Positions 1 to 13,854 of a stretch of 64,000 nucleotides of DNA are shown piece after piece; positions within the stretch are counted from its first letter, which is position 1, and each line of letters starts with the position of its first letter. The notes below the pieces were generated by a model. The model was given only the letters and a program-made list of their open reading frames with translations, was not told where the DNA came from and searched no databases. Origin of the DNA: Anadara kagoshimensis (taxonomy: Eukaryota > Mollusca > Bivalvia > Arcoida > Arcidae); contig CM037863.1 in assembly GCA_021292105.1 (NCBI GenBank), forward strand, positions 4,406,056 through 4,470,055. The letters run 5' to 3'. A program made the translations under genes and the position numbers.

Positions 1-2221
1 CTATGTACAATCACAATCCCAAAAACCAACCACAAACATACCTGTCTATGTAAAAATCACAATCCCAAAAACCAACCACAAACATACCTGTCTATGTACA
101 AATCACAATCCCAAAAACCAACTACAAACATACCTGTCCATGTACAAATCACAATCCCAAAAACCAACTACAAACATACCGATCCATGTACAAATCACAA
201 TCCCAAAAACCAACCACAAACATACCTGTCCATGTACAAATCACAATCCCAAAAACCAACCACAAACATACCGATCCATGTACAAATCACAATCCCAAAA
301 ACCAACCACAAACATACCTGTCTATGTACAAATCACAATCCCAAAAACCAACTACAAACATACCTGTCTATGTACAATCACAATCCCAAAAACCAACCAC
401 AAACATACCTGTCCATGTATAATCACAATCCCAAAAACCAACTACAAACATACCTGTCTATGTACAAATCACAATCCCAAAAACCAACTACAAACATACC
501 TGTCTATGTACAATCACAATCCCAAAAACCAACCACAAACATACCTGTCTATGTACAAATCACAATCCCAAAAACCAACCACAAACATACCTGTCTATGT
601 ATAATCACAATCCCAAAAACCAACCACAAACATACCTGTCTATGTACAAATCACAATCCCAAAAGCCAACCACAAACATACCTGTCTATGTACAAATCAC
701 AATCCCAAAAACCAACTACAAACATACCTGTCCATGTATAATCACAATCCCAAAAACCAACCACAAACATACCTGTCTATGTACAAATCACAATCCCAAA
801 AACCAACCACAAACATACCTGTCTATGTACAAATCACAATCCCAAATGTCAACCACAAACATACCTGTCTATGTACAATCACAATCCCAAAAACCAACTA
901 CAAACATACCTGTCTATGTACAATCACAATCCCAAAAACCAACTACAAACATACCTGTCTATGTACAAATCACAATCCCAAAAACCAACTACAAACATAC
1001 CTGTCTATGTACAAATCACAATCCCAAAAACCAACCACAAACATACCTGTCTATGTACAAATCACAATCCCAAAAACCAACCACAAACATACCTGTCTAT
1101 GTACAAATCACAATCCCAAAAACCAACCACAAACATACCTGTCTATGTACAAATCACAATCCCAAAAACCAACTACAAACATACCTGTCTATGTACAATC
1201 ACAATCCCAAAAACCAACTACAAACATACCTGTCCATGTATAATCACAATCCCAAAAACCAACCACAAACATACCTGTCTATGTACAAATCACAGTCCCA
1301 AAAACCAACCACAAACATACCTGTCCATGTATAATCACAATCCCAAAAACCAACCACAAACATACCTGTCTATGTACAAATTACAATCCCAAAAACCAAC
1401 TACAAACATACCTGTCTATGTACAAATCACAATCCCAAAAGCCAACTACAAACATACCTGTCCATGTACAAATCACAATCCCAAAAACCAACCACAAACA
1501 TACCGATCCATCTATAAATCACAATCCCAAAAACCAATCACAAACATACCTGTCTATGTACAATCACAATCCCAAAAACCAACTACAAACATACCTGTCC
1601 ATGTATAATCACAATCCCAAAAACCAACCACAAACATACCTGTCTATGTACAAATCACAATCCCAAAAACCAACTACAAACATACCTGTCCATGTATAAT
1701 CACAATCCCAAAAACCAACCACAAACATACTGATCCATGTACAAATCACAATCCCAAAAACCAATCACAAACATACCTGTCTATGTACAAATCACAATCC
1801 CAAAAACCAACCATAAACATACCTGTCTATATACAAATCACAATCCCAAAAACCAACCACAAACATACCTGTCTATGTACAATCACAATCCCAAAAACCA
1901 ACAACAAACATACCGATCCATGTACAAATCACAATCCCAAAAACCAACCACAAACATACCTGTCTCTGTACAAATCACAATCCCAAAAACCAACCACAAA
2001 CATACCTGTCTATGTACAAATCACAATCCCAAAAACCAATCACAAACATACCTGTCTATGTACAAATCACAATCCCAAAAACCAACTACAAACATACCTG
2101 TCTATGTACAAATCACAATCCCAAAAACCAACTAAAAACATACCTGTCTATGTACAAATCACAATCCCAAAAACCAACCACAAACATACCTGTCCATGTA
2201 CGAATCACAATCCCAAAAACC

Positions 2222-5200
2222 AACTACAAACATACCGGTCCATGTATAAATCACGATTCCAAAAACCAACTACAAACATACCTGTCCATGTACAAATCAC
2301 AATCCCAAAAACCAACCCCAAACATACCGGTCCATGTATAAATCACGATTCCAAAAACCAACTACAAACATACCTGTCCATGTATAAATCACAATCCCAA
2401 AAACCAACCCCAAACATACCGGTCCATGTACAAATCACAATCCCAAAAACCAACCCCAAACATACCTGTCCATGTACAAATCACAATTCCAAAAACCAAC
2501 CCCAAACATACCTGTCCATGTACAAATCACGATTCCAAAAACCAAGTACAAACATACCTGTCCATGTACAAATCACAATCCCAAAAACCAACCCCAAACA
2601 TACCGGTCCATGTATAAATCACAATCCCAAAAGCCAACCACAAACATACCTGTCCATGTACAAATCACAATCCAAAAACCAACCACAAACATAACGGTCC
2701 ATGTACAAATCACAATCCCAAAAACCAACCCCAAACATACCGGTCCATGTACGAATCACAATCCCAAAAACCAACCACAAACATACCTGTCTATGTACAA
2801 ATCACAATCCCAAAAACCAACTACAAACATACCTGTCGATGTACAAATCACAATCCCAAAAACCAACCCCAAACATATATATACCTGTCCATGTACAAAT
2901 CACAATCCCAAAAACCAACCACAAACATACCTGTCTATGTACAAATCACAATCCCAAAAACCAACCACAAACATACCTGTCCATGTACAAATCACAATCC
3001 CAAAAACCAACCACAAACATACCTGTCTATGTACAAATCACAATCCCAAAAACCAACCCCAAACATACCTGTCGATGTACAAATCACAATCCCAAAAACC
3101 AACCCCAAACATACCTGTCTATGTACAAATCACAATCCCAAAAACCAACCCCAAACATACCTGTCTATGTACAAATCACAATCCCAAAAACCAACTACAA
3201 ATATACCTGTCTATGTACAATCACAATCCCAAAAACCAACCATAAACATACCTGTCTATGTACAAATCACAATCCCAAAACCAACCACAAACATAACGGT
3301 CCATGTACGAATCACAATCCCAAAACCAACCACAAACATACCGGTCCATGTACAAATCACAATCCCAAAAACCAACCACAAACATACCTGTCTATGTACA
3401 AATCACAATCCCAAAAACCAACCCCAAACATACCTGTCTATGTACAAATCACAATCCCAAAAACCAACCACAAACATACCTGTCTATGTACAAATCACAA
3501 TCCCAAAACCAACCACAAACATAACGGTCCATGTACGAATCACAATCCCAAAACCAACCACAAACATACCGGTCCATGTACGAATCACAATCCCAAAACC
3601 AACCACAAACATACCTGTCTATGTACAAATCACAATCCCAAAAACCAACCACAAACATACCTGTCTATGTACAAATCACAATCCCAAAAACCAACCACAA
3701 ATATACCTGTCTATGTACAATCACAATCCCAAAAACCAACCATAAACATACCTGTCTATGTACAAATCACAATCCCAAAACCAACCACAAACATAACGGT
3801 CCATGTACGAATCACAATCCCAAAACCAACCACAAACATACCGGTCCATGTACAAATCACAATCCCAAAAACCAACCACAAACATACCTGTCTATGTACA
3901 AATCACAATCCCAAAAACCAACCCCAAACATACCTGTCTATGTACAAATCACAATCCCAAAAACCAACCACAAACATACCTGTCTATGTACAAATCACAA
4001 TCCCAAAACCAACCACAAACATAACGTTCCATGTACGAATCACAATCCCAAAACCAACCACAAACATACCGGTCCATGTACGAATCACAATCCCAAAACC
4101 AACCACAAACATACCTGTCTATGTACAAATCACAATCCCAAAAACCAACCACAAACATACCTGTCTATGTACAAATCACAATCCCAAAAACCAACCCCAA
4201 ACATACCTGTCTATGTACAAATCACAATCCCAAAAACCAACCACAAACATACCTGTCTATGTACAAATCACAATCCCAAAAACCAACCACAAACATACCT
4301 GTCTATGTACAAATCACAATCCCAAAAACCAACCCCAAACATACCTGTCGATGTACAAATCACAATCCCAAAAACCAACCCCAAACATACCTGTCCATGT
4401 ACAAATCACAATCCCAAAAACCAACTACAAACATACCTTTCTATGTACAAATCACAATCCCAAAAACCAACCACAAACATACCTGTCCATGTACAAATCA
4501 CAATCCCAAAAACCAACTACAAACATACCTGTCTATGTACAAATCATAATCCCAAAAACCAACCCCAAACATACCTGTCCATGTACAAATCACAATCCCA
4601 AAACCAACCACAAACATAACGGTCCATGTACGAATCACAATCCCAAAAACCAACCACAAACATACCTGTCCATGTACAAATCATAATCCCAAAAACCAAC
4701 CAGAAACATACCTGTCCATGTACAAATCACAATCCCAAAAACCAATCACAAACATACCGATCCATGTACAAATCACAATCCCAAAAACCAACTACAAACA
4801 TACCTGTCTATGTACAAATCACAATCCCAAAAACCAACTACAAACATACCTGGCCATTTATAATCACAATCCCAAAAACCAACTACAAACATATCTGGCC
4901 ATGTATAATCACAATCCCAAAAACCAACCACAAACATACCTGTCCATGTACAAATCACAATCGCAAAAACCAACTACAAACATACCTGTCCATGTACAAA
5001 TCACAATCCCAAAAACCAATCACAAACATACCTGTCCATGTACAAATCACAATCCCAAAACCAACCACAAACATAACGGTCCATGTACGAATCACAATCC
5101 CAAAAACCAACCCCAAACATACCTGTCCATGTATAAATCACGATTCCAAAAACCAACTACAAACATACCTGTCCATGTACAAATCACAATCCCAAAAACC

Positions 5201-5510
5201 AACCCCAAACATACCGGTCCATGTATAAATCACGATTCCAAAAACCAACTACAAACATACCTGTCTATGTATAAATCACAATCCCAAAAACCAACCCCAA
5301 ACATACCGGTCCATGTACAAATCACAATCCCAAAAACCAACCCCAAACATACCTGTCCATGTACAAATCACAATTCCAAAAACCAACCCCAAACATACCT
5401 GTCCATGTACAAATCACGATTCCAAAAACCAAGTACAAACATACCTGTCCATGTACAAATCACAATCCCAAAAACCAACCCAAAACATACCGGTCCATGT
5501 ACGAATCACA
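2222..5510. repeat. Pair of duplicated satellite blocks 2887 bp apart
   Basis: A run of diagnostic variants (CACGATTCC, ACCCCAAAC, CCGGTCCATGTATAAA and the rare CCAAGTACAAAC) occurs at about 2222-2620 and again at about 5109-5510. The AAGTAC marker sits at 2544 and 5431, an offset of 2887 bp. A third, shorter copy of the same marker is near 6347. The shared order of variants indicates block duplication rather than independent mutation. Confidence 0.75.
3190..4190. repeat. Higher-order duplication inside the 46-bp satellite (500-bp offset)
   Basis: The block from about 3190 to 3690 recurs at an exact 500-bp offset with very few differences, including the same run of rare variants: CATAAACATA at 3241 and 3741, ACATAACGG near 3290 and 3790, and several 45-bp units missing one A. 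One of the rare differences is ACGGTCC at 3524 against ACGTTCC at 4024. This marks a recent segmental duplication of about eleven units. Confidence 0.85.
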
Positions 5511-8500
5511 ATCCCAAAAACCAACCACAAACATACCTGTCTATGTACAAATCACAATCCCAAAAACCAACTACAAACATACCTGTCCATGTATAATCAC
5601 AATCCCAAAAACCAACCACAAACATACCGATCCATGTACAAATCACAATCCCAAAAACCAATCACAAACATACCTGTCTATGTACAAATCACAATCCCAA
5701 AAACCAACCATAAACATACCTGTCTATGTACAAATCACAATCCCAAAAACCAACCACAAACATACCTGTCTATGTACAATCACAATCCCAAAAACCAACA
5801 ACAAACATACCGATCCATGTACAAATCACAATCCCAAAAACCAACCACAAACATACCTGTCTATGTACAAATCACAATCCCAAAAACCAACCACAAACAT
5901 ACCTGTCTATGTACAATCACAATCCCAAAAACCAACTACAAACATACCGATCCATGTACAAATCACAATCCCAAAAACCAACCACAAACATACCTGTCTA
6001 TGTACAAATCACAATCCCAAAAACCAACCATAAACATACCTGTCTATGTACAAATCACAATCCCAAAAACCAACCACAAACATACCTGTCTATGTACAAA
6101 TCACAATCCCAAAAACCAATCACAAACATACCTGTCTATGTACAAATCACAATCCCAAAAACCAACTACAAACATACCTGTCTATGGACAAATCACAATC
6201 CCAAAAACCAACTACAAACATACCTGTCTATGTACAAATCACAATCCCAAAAACCAACCACAAACATACCTGTCTATGTACAATCACAATCCCAAAAACC
6301 AACTACAAACATACCGGTCCATGTACAAATCACGATTCCAAAAACCAAGTACAAACATACCTGTCCATGTACAAATCACAATCCCAAAAACCAACCCCAA
6401 ACATACCGGTCCATGTACGAATCACAATCCCAAAAACCAACCCCAAACATATATATACCTGTCCATGTACAAATCACAATCCCAAAAACCAACCACAAAC
6501 ATACCTGTCTATGTACAAATCACAATCCCAAAAACCAACCCCAAACATACCTGTCCATGTACAAATCACAATCCCAAAACCCAACCCCAAACATACCTGT
6601 CTATGTACAATCCAATCCCAAAAACCAACCCCAAACATACCTGTCTATGTACAAATCACAATCCCAAAAACCAACCACAAACATACCTGTCCATGTACAA
6701 ATCACAATCCCAAAAACCAACTACAAACATACCTGTCCATGTACAAATCACAATCCCAAAAACCAACCCCAAACATACCTGTCTATGTACAAATCACAAT
6801 CCCAAAAACCAACCCCAAACATACCTGTCTATGTACAAATCACAATCCCAAAAACCAACCACAAACATACCTGTCCATGTACAAATCACAATCCCAAAAA
6901 CCAACTACAAACATACCTGTCCATGTACAAATCACAATCCCAAAAACCAACTACAAACATACCTTTCTATGTACAAATCACAATCCCAAAAACCAACCAC
7001 AAACATACCTGTCCATGTACAAATCACAATCCCAAAAACCAACCCCAAACATACCTGTCTATGTACAATCACAATCCCAAAAACCAACCACAAATATACC
7101 TGTCCATGTACAAATCACAATCCCAAAAACCAACCACAAATATACCTGTCCATGTACAAATCACAATCCCAAAAACCAACCACAAATATACCTGTCCATG
7201 TACAAATCACAATCCCAAAAACCAACCACAAACATACCTGTCCATGTACAAATCACAATCCCAAAAACCAACCCCAAACATACCTGTCTATGTACAAATC
7301 ACAATCCCAAAAACCAACCCAAATATACCTGTCCATGTACAAATCACAATCCCAAAAACCAACCACAAATATACCTGTCCATGTACAAATCACAATCCCA
7401 AAAACCAACCACAAACATACCTGTCCATGTACAAATCACAATCCCAAAAACCAACCACAAACATACCTGTCCATGTACAAATCACAATCCCAAAAACCAA
7501 CTACAAACATACCTGTCTATGTACAAATCACAATCCCAAAAACCAACTACAAACATACCTGGCCATGTATAATCACAATCCCAAAAACCAACCACAAACA
7601 TACCTGGCCATGTACAAATCACAATCCCAAAAACCAACTACAAACATACCTGTCCATGTACAAATCACAATCCCAAAAACCAACCACAAACATACCTGTC
7701 CATGTACAAATCACAATCCCAAAAACCAACTACAAACATACCTGTCCATGTACAAATCACAATCCCAAAAACCAACTACAAACATACCTTTCTATGTACA
7801 AATCACAATCCCAAAAACCAACCACAAACATACCTGTCCATGTACAAATCACAATCCCAAAAACCAACTACAAACATACCTGTCTATGTACAAATCATAA
7901 TCCCAAAAACCAACCCCAAACATACCTGTCCATGTACAAATCACAATCCCAAAACCAACCACAAACATAACGGTCCATGTACGAATCACAATCCCAAAAA
8001 CCAATCCCAAACATACCGGTCCATGTACAAATCACAATCCCAAAAACCAACCACAAACATACCTGTCCATGTACAAATCACAATCCCAAAAACCAATCAC
8101 AAACATACCTGTCCATGTACAAATCACAATCCCAAAAACCAACTACAAACATACCTTTCTATTTACAAATCACAATCCCAAAAACCAACCACAAACATAC
8201 CTGTCCATGTACAAATCACAATCCCAAAAAACCAACTACAAACATACCTGTCCATGTACAAATCACAATCCCAAAAACCAACTACAAACATACCTTTCTA
8301 TGTACAAATCACAATCCCAAAAACCAACCACAAACATACCTGTCCATGTACAAATCACAATCCCAAAAACCAACTACAAACATACCTGTCTATGTACAAA
8401 TCATAATCCCAAAAACCAACCCCAAACATACCTGTCCATGTACAAATCACAATCCCCAAAACCAACCACAAACATAACGGTCCATGTACGAATCACAATC

Positions 8501-11500
8501 CCAAAAACCAACCACAAACATACCTGTCCATGTACAAATCACAATCCCATAAACCAACCACAAACATACCTGTCCATGTACAAATCACAATCCCAAAAAC
8601 CAATCACAAACATACCGATCCATGTACAAATCACAATCCCAAAAACCAACTACAAACATACCTGTCTATGTACAAATCACAATCCCAAAAACCAACTACA
8701 AACATACCTGGCCATGTATAATCACAATCCCAAAAACCAACCACAAACATACCTGGCCATGTACAAATCACAATCGCAAAAACCAACTACAAACATACCT
8801 GTCCATGTACAAATCACAATCCCAAAAACCAATCACAAACATACCTGTCCATGTACAAATCACAATCCCAAAACCAACCACAAACATAACGGTCCATGTA
8901 CGAATCACAATCCCAAAAACCAACCCCAAACATACCTGGCCATTTATAATCACAATCCCAAAAACCAACTACAAACATACCTGGCCATGTATAATCACAA
9001 TCCCAAAAACCAACCACAAACATACCTGTCCATGTACAAATCACAATCGCAAAAACCAACTACAAACATACCTGTCCATGTACAAATCACAATCCCAAAC
9101 CAATCACAAACATACCTGTCCATGTACAAATCACAATCCCAAACCAACCACAAACATAACGGTCCATGTACAAATCACAATCCCAAAAACCAACCAAACA
9201 TACCTGTCCATGTATAAATCACGATCCAAAAACAACACAAACATACCTGTCCATGTACAAATCACAATCCCAAAAACCAACCCAAACATACCGGTCCATG
9301 TATAAATCACGATCCAAAAACCAACTACAAACATACTGTCCATGTACAAATCACAATCCCAAAAACCAACTACAAACATACGGTCCATGTACAAATCACA
9401 ATCCCAAAAACCAACCCCAAACATACCTGTCCATGTACAAATCACAATCCAAAAACCAACCCCAAACATACCTGTCCATGTACAAATCACGATCCAAAAA
9501 CCAACTACAAACATACCTGTCCATGTACAAATCACAATCCCAAAAACCAACCAAACATACCGGTCATGTACGAATCACAATCCCAAAAACCAACCAAACA
9601 TATATACACCGGTCCATGTACAAATCACAATCCCAAAACCAACCACAAACATAACGGTCATGTACAAATCACAATCCCAAAAACCAACCCAAACATACCG
9701 GTCCATGTACAAATCACAATCCCAAAACCAACCCACAAACATACCGGTCCATGTACAATCCAATCCCAAAAACCAACCAAACATACCGGTCATGTACAAA
9801 TCACAATCCCAAAACCAACCACAAACATACGGTCCATGTAAATCACAATCCCAAAACCAACACAAACATACCTGTCCATGTACAAATCACAATCCCAAAA
9901 ACCAACCCAAACATACCTGTCCATGTACAAATCACAATCCCAAAAACCAACCCCAAACATACCTGTCCATGTACAAATCACAATCCCAAAAACCAACCAC
10001 AAACATACCTGTCCATGTACAAATCACAATCCCAAAAACCAACCAAACATACCTGTCATGTACAAATCACAATCCCAAAAACCAACCACAAACATACCTG
10101 TCCATGTACAAATCACAATCCCAAAAACCAACCACAAACATACCTGTCCATGTACAAATCACAATCCCAAAACCAATACAAACATACCTGTCCATGTACA
10201 AATCAATCCAAAAACCAACACAAACATACCTGTCCATGTACAAATCACAATCCAAAAACCAATCACAAACATACCTGTCCATGTACAAATCACAATCCCA
10301 AAAACCAACCCAAACATACCTGTCCATGTACAAATCACAATCCCAAAAACCAACCCCAAACATACCTGTCATGTACAAATCACAATCCCAAAAACCAACC
10401 ACAAACATACCTGTCCATGTACAAATCACAATCCCAAAAACCAACACAAACATACCTGTCATGTACAAATCACAATCCAAAAACCAACCACAAACATACC
10501 TGTCCATGTACAAATCACAATCCAAAAACCAACCACAAACATACCTGTCCATGTACAAATCACAATCCCAAAAACCAACCACAAACATACCTGTCCATGT
10601 ACAAATCACAATCCCAAAAACCAACCACAAACATACCTGTCCATGTACAAATCACAATCCAAAAACCAACACAAACATACCTGTCCATGTACAAATCACA
10701 ATCCCAAAAACCAACACAAACATACCTGTCTATGTACAAATACAATCCCAAAAACCAACTACAAACATACCTGTCATGTACAAATCACAATCCCAAAAAC
10801 CAACCACAAACATACCTGTCTATGTACAAATCACAATCCCAAAAACCAACCACAAACATACCTGTCCATGTACAAATCACAATCCCAAAAACCAACCACA
10901 AACATACCTGTCCATGTACAAATCACAATCCCAAAAACCAACACAAACATACCTGTCTATGTACAAATCACAATCCCAAAAACCAACCACAAACATACCT
11001 GTCATGTAAATCACAATCCCAAAAACCAACCACAAACATACTGTCCATGTAAATCACAATCCCAAAAACCAACACAAACATACCTGTCCATGTACAAATC
11101 ACAATCCCAAAAACAATCACAAACATACCTGTCCATGTACAAATCACAATCCCAAAACAACCACAAACATACTGTCCATGTACAAATCACAATCCCAAAA
11201 CCAACCCAAACATACCTGTCCATGTACAAATCACAATCCCAAAAACCAACTACAAACATACCTGTCATGTACAAATCACAATCCCAAAACCACACCCAAA
11301 CATACCGGTCCATGTACAAATCACAATCCAAAAACCAACCACAAACATACCTGTCCATGTACAAATCACAATCCCAAAAACCAACCACAAACATACCTGT
11401 CCATGTACAAATCACAATCCCAAAAACCAACCTCAAACATACCTGTCTATGTACAAATCACAATCCCAAAAACCAACTACAAACATACCTGTCATGTATA

Positions 11501-12668
11501 ATCACAATCCCAAAAACCAACCACAAACATACCTGTCCATGTACAAATCACAATCCCAAAAACCAACCACAAACATACCGTCCATCTATAAATCACAATC
11601 CAAAAACCAACACAAACATACCGGTCATGTACAAATCACAATCCCAAAAACCAACTACAAACATACCTGTCATGTACAAATCACAATTCCAAAAACCAAC
11701 CACAAACATACCGTCCATCTATAAATCAATCCCAAAAACCAACTACAAACATACCTGTCATGTACAAATCACAATCCCAAAAACCAACCCCAAACATACC
11801 TGTCCATGTACAAATCACAATCCAAAAACCAACCACAAACAACGGTCCATGTACAAATCACAATCCCAAAAACCAACACAAACATACCTGTCATGTACAA
11901 ATCACAATCCCAAAAACCAACCACAAACATACCTGTCCATGTACAAATCACAATCCCAAAAACCAACCCCAAACATACCTGTATGTACAAATCACAATCC
12001 CAAAAACCAACACAAACATACCTGTATGTACAAATCACAATCCCAAAAACCAACCCCAAACATACCTGTATGTACAAATCACAATCCCAAAAACCAACCC
12101 AAACATACTGTCCATGTACAAATCACAATCCCAAAAACCAACCAAACATACCTGTCTATGTACAAATCACAATCCCAAAAACCAACCACAAACATACCTG
12201 TCCATGTACAAATCACAATCCCAAAACCAACCACAAACATACGGTCCATGTACAAATCCAACCCCAAACATACCTGTCCATGTACAAATCACAATCCCAA
12301 AAACCAACCACAAACATACCGTCCATGTACAAATCACAATCCCAAAAACCAACCACAAACGTACGGTCCATGTACAAATCACAATCCAAAAACCAACCAC
12401 AAACATAACGTCCATGTACAAATCACAATCCCAAAAACCAACCCCAAACATACCCGTCCATGTATAAATCACGATTCCAAAAGCCAACCACAAACATACC
12501 AAAAAAACTTTGAAAATTGTTAATTTGCGTTTAGAATTAATTATGACCACTGGACTGACATCTCTGTTTGTAGACTTGCTTCCCTAAGGACATCATAAAC
12601 TAAGGATACAATATATTGTATTGTCAGATACTATTTACTGCTAATTAAATTTGAAATTCCTTAAAAAA

Positions 12669-12848
12669 ACTAAGGTATACTCCCTCATGAAAAGTATTTC
12701 CTTAGCTAAATTTGGTCCTTTGGGTATCTTTTCAACATTTTGAAAACTAATTTGTTTTCATAACTTTGGTCCAAGCACTACTGATGAGGATTTGTATTCT
12801 AAAATGGCCGTCCAGTGCTGTAAAATTAAAACTGGTAAAATATGCATT
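12669..12848 (-). repeat. Dispersed ~180-200-bp repeat 'A', copy 1
   Basis: It reads CTAAGGTATACTCCCTCATG, then TTTGGTCC, TTTGGTCCAAGCACTACTG, ATGAGGA and TAAAATTAAAACTGG. The same order of blocks occurs in opposite orientation at 15450-15630 and 27109-27311. It encodes no recognisable protein. One end can form a hairpin (CTAAGG...CCTTAG). The class of element is unknown. Confidence 0.7.
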
Positions 12849-12989
12849 TCATAAAACTTATATGCTTTTTAAATTTTAAAATTTCTGGAAAATTCTAAGC
12901 TGTGCTTAAGTATTTAACAAGGTTGGTAAAAGAAATTTCGGCCCTTCTATTTTCCTCAATTAGAAGAGTATTTGGATCTCCAGAACTTT

Positions 12990-13370
12990 CGAGAGGGCGC
13001 GGTGGCCTAATGGATAAGACGTTAGTCTTCAAATTCAGGGTCTCTCACCGCTGTGAGCTCGAGTCCCGCTAGGACCACATGTGGGAAAGTGAATTTTCCT
13101 TACCGTTGGCCTTTACCTGGTATCAGTATAATGGACTGGGGTGGGGGTGGCATGCTTGTCTGCGGCGTACTGACTCTGTGTGCTAGCACAGTAAAGTCGC
13201 CCTGAGTGCGCGCTAGTACAAGGCAGACCATATAACACACTCACACTTCACATGCATACACAAAATTGTTCATAGATTAATCCATAGAGATTAATTAAAT
13301 AGTTCTCGTTGCGAACAACTGAAAAATTGCTAATGCGACGTTAAGCATCATTCAACCAACCAACCAACCA
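12990..13370 (+). mobile_element. tRNA-derived SINE, family 1, full length
   Basis: The 5' head has an A-box-like GTGGCCTAATGGATAAG and a B-box-like GAGCTCGAGTCCCGC, resembling a tRNA-Arg head. The body holds TGGTATCAGTATAATGG, CTTGTCTGCGGCGTACTG and GTGCGCGCTAGTACAAGG. The 3' end is GCGACGTTAAGCATCATTC followed by (CAAC/CCAA)n. It is flanked by a candidate 11-bp target duplication, TCCAGAACTTT at 12979-12989 and TCCAAAACTTT at 13371-13381, with one mismatch. Other copies are at 21631, 23680 (minus) and 28205 (minus), with fragments at 34974 and 59717. Confidence 0.9.
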
Positions 13371-13425
13371 TCCAAAACTTTGGTCCAAGATTTACAGATG
13401 AAGAATTTTATTCCGAAATGAATGA
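13371..13425 (-). repeat. Fragment of dispersed repeat A split by the SINE
   Basis: AACTTTGGTCCAAG, then GATGAAGAATTTTATTCCG, matches the corresponding segment of repeat A at 12770-12830 and 15490-15530. It directly abuts the 3' end of the family 1 SINE, so the SINE appears to have landed in this older repeat. The rest to about 13854 shows no gene or repeat that I recognise. Confidence 0.55.
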
Positions 13426-13854
13426 CGTGTTAATTACTTTATTACTTAATAAATCTTTAAATATCAAAACAAATAAAAATATGAATATAGTTATTAGTTA
13501 AGCTTATATTACATAGAATGTGTTTTACTGAAATGAAAAACTCAGGACATACCCTGTCGAGTGAAATACAAGTTTTGGAGACAATAGCGATGGCAATTTT
13601 TCATCACGTAAGCGGTTTGACCGAGCAAATTATCCTTCTCGTAAGCGTTTTAGGACAAAAACTGCTTCCGGAAAAGCTGATTTTCAAACTGATTGCAATG
13701 TTTTTGATCAATGACCGGTCAGGTTGTGTCAGAACTCTTTTGTTGTAAACGTTATAAATTGTAAAATACAAAATGAAAAACACAATGCAGCCGGAACTGA
13801 CAAATGGTCGTATGGCCTATACAAATGGACCAGGATGCTTGTAACATGTTAGGT

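Larger units (their letters stand above)
1..12500. repeat. 46-bp satellite array (runs off left edge)
   Basis: About 270 head-to-tail copies of a 46-bp unit, which contains AATCCCAAAAACCAACC and ACATACCTGTCTATGTA. A 45-bp variant (TACAATCACAATCCC) is frequent, and other variants include CCGGTCCATG, CACGATTCC and ACCCCAAAC. The consensus plus strand has about 21 A, 15 C, 8 T and only 2 G, so the array is strongly strand-skewed. The unit contains no stop codon in any forward frame and 46 is 1 mod 3. Long forward reading frames therefore appear throughout, all repeating the same 46-residue peptide; they are artefacts. Copies from about 9.09 kb onward carry many one-base deletions. No function is inferred; the repeat is the only content of this stretch. 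Confidence 0.97.

Noticed and set aside
94..12550. Many long open frames (up to ~885 codons) with MYKSQSQKPTTNIPV-type repeats
   Set aside because: They are translations of the 46-bp satellite, which has no stops in forward frames. All three frames give the same repeating peptide, and there is no unique N- or C-terminus or codon bias.
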